DNA from: Capronia americana
Lineage: Eukaryota > Ascomycota > Eurotiomycetes > Chaetothyriales > Herpotrichiellaceae
Length of the DNA: 64,000 nucleotides
Direction: 5' to 3'
Assembly: GCA_016110215.1 (NCBI GenBank)
Contig: JADWQD010000005.1
Location: 1,550,001-1,614,000 of the forward strand
Every line of letters begins with the position of its first letter. Position 1 is the first letter of the stretch. The notes beneath the pieces were generated by a model. It was not told where the DNA came from and did not search any database. It saw only the letters and a list, made by a program, of their open reading frames with translations. The translations under genes were made by a program, and so were the position numbers. Positions 22,519 through 32,446 of this stretch are shown here, piece by piece.

Positions 22519-23031
22519 AAACAGAGTTGCACGGCGTATTCGTATACCTCCAGAGGTGCATATTTGAATCCAGGAATCAGCGGTTCGCGAAGGTTAGGTG
22601 CCTGAATTGGCAAGCCATAGCCAAGCCTTGTCACCATGCTGGGCACAGACAACACGAGTATACAGTCGATACGCACCCGTCTTGCAAGCTGGAAAGTGGC
22701 CCACTTAGGTCTGTCTTGGGCTTCGTTGTTTGGTCCTGGTCAACGTCCTTCCAATGACGATGGCACCTGTCGTACACCAAGAATCAGTCTTGGCCACCTG
22801 TACCAGGTCTGGGCCAGCAACACCTTTCCAAACTCTCCTCCAACATCCATTACGAAGCAATGTCGTTGCCTAGCAGGTGCCTTCATTACTTGCAGCACAG
22901 CCGATGAAGCCGTGGAGATATAAGACGACTGGGATGCTTCCACAATATGACTCGTCGCCCATCTTTGCACTACAATCCCTCCACCAATATTTCTGAACAC
23001 GTTCTCCTGCTTTGCAGAACTTTCTTCTAAC
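22519..23031. other. Spacer upstream of the GFA-fold gene
   Basis: 513 bases without recognisable coding pattern on either strand; overlapping short open frames only. Confidence 0.4.
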
Positions 23032-23610
23032 ATGATGACTTCCCGCCCTGAATCGATTTCTGGTGGATGCCTTTGTGGCTCAATTCGATATAAGATCGCA
23101 TTTCCTGAGGGCGCTGCATGGCCAGCTCAAGTATGGTCTCATTCCCTGTCGGATACGCCATTCTAATGTCGTCAGGCTGCAACATGTCAATGCTCCATTT
23201 GCCGCAAATGGTCAGGGGCATTAATCTCCCATGAGATTCTGATACATCCATCCCAGCTAGTCGACGACATCTCCAAGTCACCGACATACAAGGAATATCA
23301 GTCAACCCAGTCAGCAATCCGATCTTTCTGTTCTCAATGCGGAAGCGGCCTCACTTGGCGGATCATTGGCATGGATGATATGCTCGTGCTCTTCACAGGA
23401 ACTATTGACGAGGAATACCTCCTTGGCAGGAAAGTGGACGGTAGCGAACAGCAGACAGAGCTCGGGGTCAAGTTCACTCGTGAAGGGGGTTTCTATAAGG
23501 AATTAACTACGCCTAGTATGGGTCATTTATTCTGGAACAATGTGATTCCTGGAATCACTGATCATGAAACGGGAGGACCGAAGTTTTTGCAATCATTTCC
23601 GCAGGAGTAG
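23032..23610 (+). CDS. GFA/CENP-V-fold zinc protein (glutathione-dependent formaldehyde-activating family), 2 exons
   Basis: 177-residue protein with the full zinc ligand set of the GFA/CENP-V fold: C13 and C15 in GGCLCGSIRYKI, C37-C39-C42 in TCQCSICRKWSGA, and C85-C88 in SFCSQCGSGLTW. Exon 1 is 23032-23130 and exon 2 is 23176-23610, with a GTATGG donor and a CAG acceptor. The frame is broken without splicing, which hides the first half from plain ORF reading. The C-terminal part has the strand FTGTIDEE seen in the family. In fungi these proteins are numerous and mostly uncharacterised, and the founding activity (glutathione plus formaldehyde) cannot be assumed. Two adjacent ATGs occur at 23032 and 23035; I use the first. 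Confidence 0.85.
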
Positions 23611-24626
23611 AGGGCTCAAGTCACAGCGCGGACGAGCTGGCAGAGATCCCAGGAATACGGAATCTACGCGCACCACGGGTCTTCCCCACATCGTGATCCG
23701 CCAAGGAACGGAGCACAGACACGATGTAGAGGATCTGGGATCAACGGGCAGTTCTGGTACGGTGGAAGACGTTGAGTTGAAAGGATAGCCAATTTAACCT
23801 GACATTTCCTGGCCAACACCATCAAGCACCTCTAAGTCATCCCTATCTCACTGGCCCATAGTCTCTCATAACCTACGGCAATATGTCTTCTAAGGCACTG
23901 GCAAAGCCAAACTTGATATCCAACAGAATCTCACTCGCTCTTTTGACCAAAGTTTCGAATATATTGGCGGTCTTGGGTTCACTGCACCAAAGACCACTAA
24001 CACTCCGTCCCAGAGCCTCAAGAGTTCGATATCAGTCGGCGCCGGAAGAATATGTGCCGGGTTGGGAGGCTGAAATTCTCAACAACCGGCTTTCTAACTC
24101 ACAATATCCTTCGATAGATCGTCGAATCATAAGTGGTTGCGCAGCTTGCCAAAATCCCATCACGCCCTCGCAGAACCCACAGTCTTCAGTCTCATCCCCC
24201 ATCGTCAGTTGCAGGAGTTCAGGCTTTCTCTGGGGGCGCATGGCATTGAGTCCGCTGTGCCGTCGAGACTCGCCTGCTATATCCTCCACCGGAATGACCC
24301 CACGAGCTATTCAGGTTTTCAGTCTCACCAGGTCATGGTCAATGGGCCAATCAATCTCTCTGGGTTTCGTGCTTGACTCAACCGGCTCTGGTCTCTGCGG
24401 TGGTGATTCCGCCCTCTGTAGAAACACGACGGAATGCGGTTGGCTGTGGCACCGCATCCCCACATCAACGGCCATGCGCCCCTCACATCACAATTCCGGG
24501 GTGGACGATGCCATCGCTCACTGATATATACTTGAATAGCTCTGAGCGTAGCATATCTTTCCTCTCACGTTATGTGCCAAACCAACACTTTTGACTGCTT
24601 TTCCCACATTCATCCGCACACCTCTC
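23611..24626. other. Spacer upstream of CYP504 gene with one unassigned open frame
   Basis: 1.0 kb. It includes an ATG-initiated frame of 213 codons at 23883-24524 (listed separately with low confidence). The last part serves as the P450 upstream region. Confidence 0.4.
23883..24524 (+). CDS. Unassigned 213-codon open frame (doubtful)
   Basis: Starts with ATG and runs to a stop without interruption. The translation is Ser-rich, lacks hydrophobic core patterns and shows no motif I recognise. Overlapping frames on both strands are almost as open, and codon usage does not stand out from the neighbours' non-coding frames. It could be a small lineage-specific protein, or chance. I list it only because it is ATG-initiated and lies in an otherwise empty stretch. 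Confidence 0.2.
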   Translation: MSSKALAKPNLISNRISLALLTKVSNILAVLGSLHQRPLTLRPRASRVRYQSAPEEYVPGWEAEILNNRLSNSQYPSIDRRIISGCAACQNPITPSQNPQSSVSSPIVSCRSSGFLWGRMALSPLCRRDSPAISSTGMTPRAIQVFSLTRSWSMGQSISLGFVLDSTGSGLCGGDSALCRNTTECGWLWHRIPTSTAMRPSHHNSGVDDAIAH

Positions 24627-26210
24627 ATGATGATTGACAAGACTGTCGCGTTTCTTCTGCATCATGCCCAGGAGTCACCAGTCGCATTCCTAGCATACTT
24701 CGCAGCAGCATCGGCCCTATTCTACCTCCTGATCACCGAAGTACAGAGGCACCAAGTACGCATCCCCGGTTTCGATGGGCCCCCCGGGCTACCTATGATT
24801 GGCAACATCCATCAAATCAGAGTCAACGCGGCAGAGCAATACCGCATATGGGCCAAGAAATATGGCTCGGTTTACCAGATCATGCTGGGCAATGTCCCCG
24901 TCATCGTCGTGAATTCCTCGAAAGCGGCGCGAGAGATCTTCGGCGCAAATTCACAGGCACTGTCATCGAGGCCAGAGTTTTACACATTTCACAAAGTGGT
25001 GAGCTCGACAAGCGGGACAACGATCGGCACATCGCCTTTCTCAGAGAGTCTAAAGCGGAGGAGAAAGGGCGCCGCAAGCGCACTGAACAAGCCAAGCGTG
25101 GCAACATACGTCCCCCACATTGACGTCGAGACACGGGACTTCTTGAATGAATTTCTCCTCTATGGCGATGGCGGTCGCAAACCCGTCGACCCGATGCCGA
25201 TGATCCAGCGGCTCTCTTTGTCGCTGGCATTGACCTTGAACTGGGGAACTCGAATGGCCTCTCAAAACGACGACCTGTTCGGCGAAATCACCCATGTCGA
25301 AGAGGAGGTCTCCAAGTTCCGCTCCACTACTGGCAATCTCCAGGACTACATTCCGCTTCTACGATTGAACCCATTCAACTTTGGTAGCGCGCATGCACGG
25401 GAAATGCGGCAACGCCGTGACGTCTACTTAAAGAAGTTGAACGACGACCTGGACGACCGAATGGCCAAGGGAACACACCAACCATGCATTCAAGCGAATG
25501 TCATCCTGGACCGAGAAGCAAAACTCAACAAGGAGGAACTGATTTCCATCTCCCTCACAATGCTCTCCGGTGGCCTCGACACGCTCACAACCCTGGTCGC
25601 ATGGTCGATGGCTCTCCTTGCCCAGCGACCTGACATTCAGAAGAAAGCTCACGACGAGATCCGCAAGGTCTATTCACCAGAGCAGATCCTCTGTGATGCG
25701 AACGACGACCAATCCATTCCTTACATCGTGGCGCTGGTCAGGGAACTCCTTCGGTATTACACAGTCCTGCGATTATCCCTCCCTCGAGCAACGGTCAAGG
25801 ATATCACATATAATGGCCACGTCATCCCTGCGAAATCCGTCATTTTTCTCAACGCCTGGGCGTGCAACATGGACCCTGAGGTGTGGACCGACCCATTCAC
25901 ATTCCGCCCGGAGCGCTGGCTTGAACATCCCGATGCACCGCTTTTCACGTACGGTCTCGGATACAGGATGTGCGCGGGCTCTCTGCTCGCCAATCGAGAG
26001 ATGTACACAATCTATTTGAGATTGATCAGCGCGTTTGAGCTGACGGATGTGCGGGCGGAAGGAGGCAAAGAGATGGAAACACATCCTGTAAAGGGTGTGG
26101 AAGATCAGACACAGTTGGTCAGTGTTCCCAGGCGGTATGGGCTCCGAGTGGTCCCCAGAGATGAGGCTGGCTTGAGAAAGGCACTGGCCGATTATGATGA
26201 GAAGCATTGA
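24627..26210 (+). CDS. Cytochrome P450, CYP504 family (phenylacetate hydroxylase-like)
   Basis: 527-residue single-exon ER monooxygenase. It has an N-terminal membrane anchor (PVAFLAYFAAASALFYLL) and the proline hinge PGFDGPPGLPMIGN. The I-helix region is LSGGLDTLTTLVAW, the K-helix ExxR lies in VRELLRYY, and FRPERWLEHP follows. The haem loop is FTYGLGYRMCAGSLLANRE with Cys449 as thiolate ligand. The haem-loop continuation GSLLANRE and the overall length are typical of CYP504 (Aspergillus PhacA/PhacB), which hydroxylate phenylacetate or 3-hydroxyphenylacetate on the way to homogentisate. The I-helix has Gly-Gly-Leu-Asp-Thr in place of the usual (A/G)Gx(D/E)T, a normal variant in this family. 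Subfamily and substrate cannot be separated by eye. Confidence 0.88.
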   Translation: MMIDKTVAFLLHHAQESPVAFLAYFAAASALFYLLITEVQRHQVRIPGFDGPPGLPMIGNIHQIRVNAAEQYRIWAKKYGSVYQIMLGNVPVIVVNSSKAAREIFGANSQALSSRPEFYTFHKVVSSTSGTTIGTSPFSESLKRRRKGAASALNKPSVATYVPHIDVETRDFLNEFLLYGDGGRKPVDPMPMIQRLSLSLALTLNWGTRMASQNDDLFGEITHVEEEVSKFRSTTGNLQDYIPLLRLNPFNFGSAHAREMRQRRDVYLKKLNDDLDDRMAKGTHQPCIQANVILDREAKLNKEELISISLTMLSGGLDTLTTLVAWSMALLAQRPDIQKKAHDEIRKVYSPEQILCDANDDQSIPYIVALVRELLRYYTVLRLSLPRATVKDITYNGHVIPAKSVIFLNAWACNMDPEVWTDPFTFRPERWLEHPDAPLFTYGLGYRMCAGSLLANREMYTIYLRLISAFELTDVRAEGGKEMETHPVKGVEDQTQLVSVPRRYGLRVVPRDEAGLRKALADYDEKH

Positions 26211-26484
26211 TGCGTGTGTATCACTTATTATCCATCCTGGAAGCGTCCCCTGCATTGAGAGCTGGCGTTAGGCGCCCTCTGACTCTGTAAAAATCCCGAA
26301 AGATATTCATATCGGTCTACTGATTTTCTACTCTTTCCCGTTCTAAGTTTGATCAACCTCTCCCACACTTTCCAACCAGTCTATATGTCTCTAAGTTGTC
26401 CGCCACGGTCTATCGTCCCGATGCAAGCCAACACCTGCAATGCATGCCACACTGCAAATGCAGCATCACAATATATCGGCCGGC

Positions 26485-27315
26485 TCACTTCATCGTCGGC
26501 TTCACATGGCCGTTCGCTTCCATAGAATTCGTTCTGTGCCTCCTAAGGCCTTCCTCGGCCAACTTCCTCACCGTGTTTCTCCCCTCGTAGATATCCTGTG
26601 TCTCTTCCAGGATATCATGCCAGCTGTCGAAAAGCGTAAAGGGAATGCCCTCCTTCTCGCAATAGACCACCAGATCCTTCCCTTCTCTCGCGAACAGCAA
26701 ATCCGTCTCTCGCGCAGCACTCAGGTCAGACACACCATCACCAGCGTACAGCAGAGTCGGTCTCTGGTCGTGCGGCATCTTGGCAATTGCCTCCGCATAG
26801 GGTCGGATCGTCAGGGACTTGTCATGGCCAAAGCCCGAATCGTCGTGGAACTTGATCGTCCACCCGTCAGCCTTGTCAAGCGAGTTCCCAGGCGGTCTGG
26901 TCTGCGTCTCGTTGGCCACGATCTCGATGTCCTTCATCAGATCCTCGCCAAGCAAATGGTTCAACAGAGTCTCCAACACGGGGACCATCCCACTGCTCAG
27001 CACGATGACGGGCACATCCTTCTCCCTCGCCCAGACCATGAAGTCCTTAAATCCCGGATCTAGCGTGATGTTCTCCTTCAAAATCTCCAGGACTTTGGGG
27101 AACGGCAAGTTCCAAGAGTCGAGCATCTGTTGGAATGTGTTGCGGAAGGTGTCCGTTTCGTCGATGACGGCGTGGAAGAGTTGCCGCCGCTGTTCGAGGC
27201 CCATGCCATAGTTGTCGGTGATGAAGTCGTTGGTGTCTTGGAGGGTGATTGTGCCATCGAAATCGGTGAAGAAGATCACCTTTGGATTTGCTTCGAGGGT
27301 CTGTGGGAAGGGCAT
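26485..27315 (-). CDS. HAD-superfamily phosphatase, Pyp1-like
   Basis: 276 residues. The HAD catalytic motif I is FFTDFDGTITLQD (nucleophile Asp and acid/base Asp), motif II is VIVLSSGM and motif IV is LLYAGDGVSDLSAARE. The motifs and spacing, plus HDKSLTIRPY and DLLFAREGKDLVVYC, match yeast Pyp1 (YNL010W), a phosphatase described for polyol phosphates, rather than phosphoserine phosphatase proper. The ATG at 27315 is chosen because the HAD domain starts about ten residues later; an in-frame upstream extension of about 70 residues exists but looks unlike a domain. Divergent from the She9-like gene across 390 bases. The C-terminal 25 residues are basic and variable. Confidence 0.88.
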   Translation of the reverse strand: MPFPQTLEANPKVIFFTDFDGTITLQDTNDFITDNYGMGLEQRRQLFHAVIDETDTFRNTFQQMLDSWNLPFPKVLEILKENITLDPGFKDFMVWAREKDVPVIVLSSGMVPVLETLLNHLLGEDLMKDIEIVANETQTRPPGNSLDKADGWTIKFHDDSGFGHDKSLTIRPYAEAIAKMPHDQRPTLLYAGDGVSDLSAARETDLLFAREGKDLVVYCEKEGIPFTLFDSWHDILEETQDIYEGRNTVRKLAEEGLRRHRTNSMEANGHVKPTMK

Positions 27316-27708
27316 CTTGGCGATAATCCCGTGTATTTCTTTTAGAGCAAGCTGAAACACGGGAAAGAGAGTCACAAGAAAAAGGTCGAGGGAGGAGTAG
27401 AGGGGCGTTTTGATATCTTCAACATTTTCCTGGGCCTGGCGGGAAAATGCCCGATGAGGAATCCCGTGCGCGCCGTCGAGTCCGTGTTCGGCCATTGGCA
27501 ATGACGTCGGCCGATGAACCACCGCTAGCAACCCACCGAGCTAGAAGTTTTAGTGGTTTCCCATATTCGGCTCACTTTCCCCCCAAAACATTCCGAGGCC
27601 ATCATTTGGAGCTGCCTTTGGAGCAGGTTCAATGCCAGAGTGAGTGGTCCTCCGCCGTCGCAGAAAGGGAACTTTCACTGTGGCCGCTGGACTCGACGGC
27701 CGCTCGAC
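27316..27708. promoter_or_regulatory. Divergent upstream region, Pyp1-like phosphatase and She9-like gene
   Basis: 393 bases between two divergent starts; short enough to be a shared promoter. No specific site assigned. Confidence 0.45.
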
Positions 27709-29250
27709 ATGCACCAAGCTCCTCTGCGGCTATCTCAGACGCTATGGTCGACCTTCCGAGCAGCAAAACCCGCTCATAAGCCACTACGACAACCCCAACA
27801 ATATTTCCCGTTGGCAGCACCACCCCGGCAGAAATGGAGCTCTCAGAGGTCGAGTATAATTGTTCAAGCTCGGTTTTATAGTGACAGAAAGTCGGAGGTC
27901 GACAGGAACGTGGAAGACGCAAAGAGCCGGATAGAGGACAGTCTCGACTCGAGAGCAAATGTCGCAGCACAAGCCGAGCAGACGCTGAAGAATCCCTCAG
28001 ATGAGACGATCGTCCACACCGTCCCAGAGGCCTCTTCCATAGTACATACCTCGAAACATGAAGACCCAAGACCCCGAAAACCAGAGTCACGCCCACAGCC
28101 AGAAGCGCGCGCCGAGGATGGACCTCCCAACGAGTCCATCGCAGCCCGGTACGCCAACCTTCAGAAACGGTTCGGGCACTTCATGGACAACTTCCAAACC
28201 CACATCTTCACCGCCTCCCGCCGCCTGAACGACCTGACGGGCTATTCCGGCATCGAAGCTCTGAAAAACGACATTGAGAACCAAGAGTCCATCGTCCAAC
28301 AGTGTAGGCAGGATGTCAAAGCGGCTCGGGCGAAATACTCCGAAGCCATCGCTCAGAGGTCCAGCACGCAAAGAGAAGTCAACGACCTGCTGCACAGGAA
28401 ACATACATGGACCTCGGGCGATCTGGAGCGCTTCACTAGCCTATACAGGAGTGATCACGCGAACGAGCAGGTCGAGGCGGCAGCACAGAAGAGCGTAAGC
28501 GACGCGGAACAGCGTTACGAGGAAGCCAGCACGAAGCTCGCGAAAGCCATATTGGCTCGGTACCACGAAGAGCAGATTTGGAGCGACAAGATCAGACAGA
28601 TGTCCACGTGGGGAACTTGGGGTTTGATGGGGATCAACGTCCTCCTATTTGTGATTTTCCAGGTCGTGCTGGAGCCGTGGCGCAGGAAACGCTTGGTCCA
28701 GGGCTTCGAGGAGAAGGTCGAGCATGCGATCAAGGAGTCTGAAGAGGCGAGAGCGACGGCGGTGCAGCCGAACCAAAGCGCCGCTCAAGCTCACGACGAC
28801 ATGACGGCAGGGGCCAAAGTCGAGGCTGTCGCGGACAACATCGCGGGACAGATCGTTGATGCTATTACTGGGACGGCGTCAGACGAAGCTTCCACCGCAG
28901 CCACACCACCGCCACCAATACCGTCACAATCAACCATCGAAGCCGCGGCGGAGACTCTCACGACGGGCGAAATCGCAGCCGAAGAGGACCTCCTCCCTGG
29001 CTCGCCGGACATCCCTCTCACGGCTGCCGAACCCATCCTACCTGCTTCACGAGCAGACGAGAATGGTTCACCGCGCTGGACATCTCCGAGCTCCGCACTG
29101 GCCAAGTACGAAGACTACTTGAGATCGCTGTTCAGCGAGGACCACAAGATCCTGGTATCGCAATGGGATTTGACCAAGGTGGCCATGGAGGGCGTCGCCG
29201 GCGGGGTGGCTGTGATGGGGTTGCTCTTCGTGCTGCTACGGCCGCGGTAG
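27709..29250 (+). CDS. Mitochondrial inner-membrane protein Mdm33/She9-like
   Basis: 513 residues. The N-terminus is rich in Arg/Gln/Ser without acids (LWSTFRAAKPAHKPLRQP), as in a mitochondrial presequence. A charged disordered region follows, then a long coiled coil from about ARYANLQKRFGHFMDNFQTH through EQRYEEASTKLAKAIL. The first TM segment is GLMGINVLLFVIFQVVLEPW near residues 299-322, followed by RRKRLVQGFEEKVEHAI. A low-complexity stretch leads to a C-terminal hydrophobic helix, GVAGGVAVMGLLFVLL. Coiled coils facing the matrix plus two membrane segments match Mdm33/She9, which shapes the inner membrane and affects mitochondrial fission. I start at the ATG preceding the presequence; the open frame upstream is not conserved in type. 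Confidence 0.85.
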   Translation: MHQAPLRLSQTLWSTFRAAKPAHKPLRQPQQYFPLAAPPRQKWSSQRSSIIVQARFYSDRKSEVDRNVEDAKSRIEDSLDSRANVAAQAEQTLKNPSDETIVHTVPEASSIVHTSKHEDPRPRKPESRPQPEARAEDGPPNESIAARYANLQKRFGHFMDNFQTHIFTASRRLNDLTGYSGIEALKNDIENQESIVQQCRQDVKAARAKYSEAIAQRSSTQREVNDLLHRKHTWTSGDLERFTSLYRSDHANEQVEAAAQKSVSDAEQRYEEASTKLAKAILARYHEEQIWSDKIRQMSTWGTWGLMGINVLLFVIFQVVLEPWRRKRLVQGFEEKVEHAIKESEEARATAVQPNQSAAQAHDDMTAGAKVEAVADNIAGQIVDAITGTASDEASTAATPPPPIPSQSTIEAAAETLTTGEIAAEEDLLPGSPDIPLTAAEPILPASRADENGSPRWTSPSSALAKYEDYLRSLFSEDHKILVSQWDLTKVAMEGVAGGVAVMGLLFVLLRPR

Positions 29251-29778
29251 GCGCGATGTCAAGAGCATATGTATGAGCCCACAGTGGACGCGAGCTCTGC
29301 TGGTGCTACAGTACTGGTGACTCTCTCGCTCTCCGAGGAGGCCTGACTAGGTGCCGTGCCGAGCCGAACATTTCTGTATATAGCATGTCTATCTGAAAGG
29401 TATAGACGGAAGACTGCCTGCATAGCGCGCGTGGCATTGCATTGGGGTAGATATGATTTGAAATGTACGATATATGTGCTGTAGCATTGGAGCGATGCAC
29501 AGAATACCGAGTAGTGTATTTGACTCGAGCACAGGAATTCGGAACCGGCGAGCAAGCTAGCCATAGACTTCAACCAGGCCAGTCTGTCGGGATGTATGGG
29601 TTTGTATTTTTTTCAATTGCAATGCCCTTCTTGCGCACCGCAACGCGCGGCACGAATTTGCTATCGATGGAATGTCGAACGACCCTGATCTGATCCCCTC
29701 CCTTCACCATCACCTCCCCCAGCATCGTGCCGTCTAGTATGTACAGTATCTTTCTCGTGCATGGCACTCTCGCCTCGT
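29251..29778. other. Convergent 3' spacer
   Basis: 528 bases between the She9-like stop and the Rieske stop. Only short overlapping open frames; nothing recognised. Confidence 0.45.
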
Positions 29779-30807
29779 CTATCCGATCACCAACTTATCT
29801 TCCTCGGGGAAATCATATTCTGGGACCTCCAGGTTCAACGGCGCGGGCCCCTTCCTCACCCGGCCGGAGATGTCGTAATGCGAGCCATGGCAGGGGCAGA
29901 ACCAGCCACCGAAATCACCGGCCTCGCCGATGGGCACACACCCTAGATGCGTGCACACGCCCAACATGATCAGCCATTCGGGCTTCTTGACGCGGTCAGC
30001 GTCCTTTTCCGGATCGCGCAGGACGGATAAGCTACAGGTCGGATCACATAACGTCAGTATCAGCTTCAGATGCCATGCTATACCTCGGGACAATGACGAT
30101 ACGATACGATGTGACAGGATAACGAAAGCAACAGGTCGGAAGTTGCAGGTTTGCACAGGGCCACGTACTCGACAGATTCGGCCTCTTTGATCTCGTCTTC
30201 GGTGCGGTGGCGGATGAAGACGGGTTTTCCACGCCACTTGATGATGACGTTCTTGCCCTCGGGGATGGAGGCGAGGTCGACCTCGACCTTGGCTTGGGCG
30301 AGGACGTCGGCCGAGGCGGACATGTTTTCTAGAAAGTCTGCGTTCCGGTGAGATAGAAGTTAGCTTGGGGATTTGTGCTTGCGTTGTCTCTCGAGTCGAA
30401 TGGCGGGCAGGGGTTGACGGCGAGCTGGGTCGAGCTCAGCTGACCCGGGCCTCGGACATTGTTCCTTCCTACGTACCTTGCACGGTGTTCTTTGCCCCCG
30501 CCGCGGCCAACAATCCCATACTCCCGGCCATGAAATACTGGAACACGCGGTTCGTGATCTCAGGGCTGTTGGACGCATAGCCCTTGAAGCTGGGGATCTT
30601 GCGTGTGTCGTAGTGCTGCTCCTTCGACCGGCCGAAAGGGCTCTCGAAGCTGCTCGCCGATCCGGTCTGTGATCGTCGCTGGGGGACATTGGAAGCTGTG
30701 ACGGCGGCGAGACGGGGCGATTGGGAGGCAGGTGAGGCGCTGCTGGGGAGGGTGTGTCGGGTCCAGGTACGCAGGGCTGAGCCTGTGGATGCTGGCGCGG
30801 GACGCAT
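29779..30807 (-). CDS. rip1: Rieske iron-sulfur subunit of the cytochrome bc1 complex, 3 exons
   Basis: 250-residue mitochondrial complex III subunit carrying the 2Fe-2S cluster that takes electrons from ubiquinol. Cluster ligands are intact: C193-T-H195-L-G-C198 and C212-P-C214-H215 (CTHLGC and CPCHGSH). The N-terminus is a basic presequence. [16 protein letters not shown] is the single TM helix, and [14 protein letters not shown] is the hinge. Exons 30807-30477, 30337-30169 and 30031-29779 total 753 bases. The first junction rebuilds [15 protein letters not shown] and the second [14 protein letters not shown]. The C-terminal [14 protein letters not shown] is standard. Nuclear gene, so import is expected. 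Confidence 0.96.
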
Positions 30808-31304
30808 CTTGACGGGGTTTGGGAGAGCGGAGAGGCGCTGGTTGTCGTGGGAGGAGCTCGAAAAGACGTTGAAAGCTGGTCGGGTGGAAAGATGCGCAAT
30901 GGGGAGAAAAGTCGCCGACCTTGATTCGGTGGAGCTGCCGTCGCTGATTGTCTGGGACGTGATTGGCTGCAGGTCTCGAGGAATGCGTGTCGGGCACCAA
31001 TACTCGACAGTACCTGCGTAGTAGTTATATTCCGGTATATGCTCTGCGCAAGCCACACTGGGCATAGGGACGCGAAGTATTCTATAGTCGAGGAAGGTGA
31101 CGAGGAGGAACACTATTGCAGCCTTGGGCCATATAGCTCCCAGTGAGGTTTCTGCGCTGTAGACACCCCCGTTGGACGCCTGCAGTGCTCTCATGCTATG
31201 ATCTCCGTTTCCCCGTTCAAATGCACTGTGCTCTCTATCCAGGAATGCTCATCAAGCGTGCCAGTAGTGACTGGATCATCAATTGCCGCCCCGAATCATC
31301 GCCT
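30808..31304. other. Spacer between Rieske gene start and Dpb3-like stop
   Basis: 497 bases upstream of the Rieske gene. The Rieske frame stays open here as far as 31194, but the translation has no presequence or domain character, so I treat it as leader/promoter. Confidence 0.45.
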
Positions 31305-32006
31305 CTAGCCACTCATCTCGATATCTCTGACTGGATCTGGATGGCTATGCGTCCGAGAGTGCGAGGATTGAGGTCTTCCCAAACCATCAGCGCCTGGGCC
31401 GTTCACTCCATTGACGCCATTCTGGTAACCGTTCTTCATCATGGTAAGGATCGAGGCACCATTTTCGCCACCGATTCCATTAATGGGTCCCGCGGACGCC
31501 GCTTTTTCTTCTGCTTCTCGAGCCTTCTCCTCTCTGTATTGACGGTACGTCTTGGTTTTTGGTACTGTGTCCGACAGAAACTCAAGATTGTCAATCCTAG
31601 ATACAGCAGTGGCTTGACATCGGTCAGCTAGAGTCCAGTAAAGTTTTGACATTGGACCTACCGATGTCTTTATAGGCGATATTTCGCCGTGGCTTTCGCT
31701 CTGATTTGACAACAGTATGTGCTTGTTCGGTCAGATAGCGGATAAAAATCTCCTGGTAAAAGGTGAGCAACTCTCATTCTCAAATCCAGCCTGAACCTAC
31801 TGTGGCAACTGCTATGGCAAAGGATGCGGAGTTTGAGCATTGTGCAATATCCTCATCCTGTGCAATAATCTTCTTGACTCGGGCAACTGGACAATGTCAA
31901 TATTTGAACACGTCAACATAGATCAGATCAGTGACGACTAACGCGGCAGAGCTGTTGAGCCAGTTATCTCCTGTGGTGGCTCGATAGGAGCATTGTTGTA
32001 TGGCAT
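31305..32006 (-). CDS. Histone-fold protein, Dpb3/POLE4/CHRAC-1-like, 4 exons
   Basis: About 180 residues. The spliced sequence gives a CBF/NF-Y type histone fold: LPLARVKKIIAQDEDIAQC for helix 1, SNSASFAIAVATEIFIRYL for helix 2, and RRNIAYKDIATAVSRI with NLEFLSDTVPKT for helix 3 and the end. FLSDTVPKT is typical of the Dpb3/CHRAC-15 branch (DNA polymerase epsilon accessory subunit or ISWI remodeller subunit) rather than of NF-YC. After the fold come a basic helix (YRQYREEKAREAEEKA) and a Gly/Asn/His-rich tail. The start ATG is at 32006. Introns lie after ...ALPL, after ...VAT and after ...YKDI. The three short introns split the domain, so unspliced reading shows only its last part. Which of the two complexes it joins is not decidable here. 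Confidence 0.82.
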
Positions 32007-32446
32007 GGCTTCAATATATGCTCAGGGTCTTTGTAATGGTGGTCGACCACTTGCGGCTGATGGTTCAGGACGCACAGCCCGTATGAGACTCGCTTTCCAA
32101 GTCAGCCTGAGCCTACGTTCCAGTCGTGGAAGTCGCGTGCGAGGGAGGCGCTGGCGTCAGATATCGCGTACGTCGCGTTCAAGGCAGAGAGCACTCGTAC
32201 GTACAGGTATTTCGATCCGTGTATAATAATGCTGCTTGCTATCAAGATTCAAGTCGCGTGGAATGTTCATATGCGCCGTCATGGGCGCGTCCCAAAACGG
32301 CAAGGCGAACGAGTTTAAGGATTTGGAGGAACGTCGGCAGCAGGCCGTCGACACTTGCTGGGGATTACTTCTCAACTTCCACGGCCCCCGAGAGGAATGT
32401 GACGCTCGTAAGCTGCTATCTCGGCCATGATAATTGGTCTCGTGTT
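32007..32446. promoter_or_regulatory. Divergent upstream region, Dpb3-like gene and CLC gene
   Basis: 440 bases between divergent starts. The CLC frame is open back to 32126, but the encoded text lacks the family's N-terminal character, so I regard it as leader. Confidence 0.4.
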
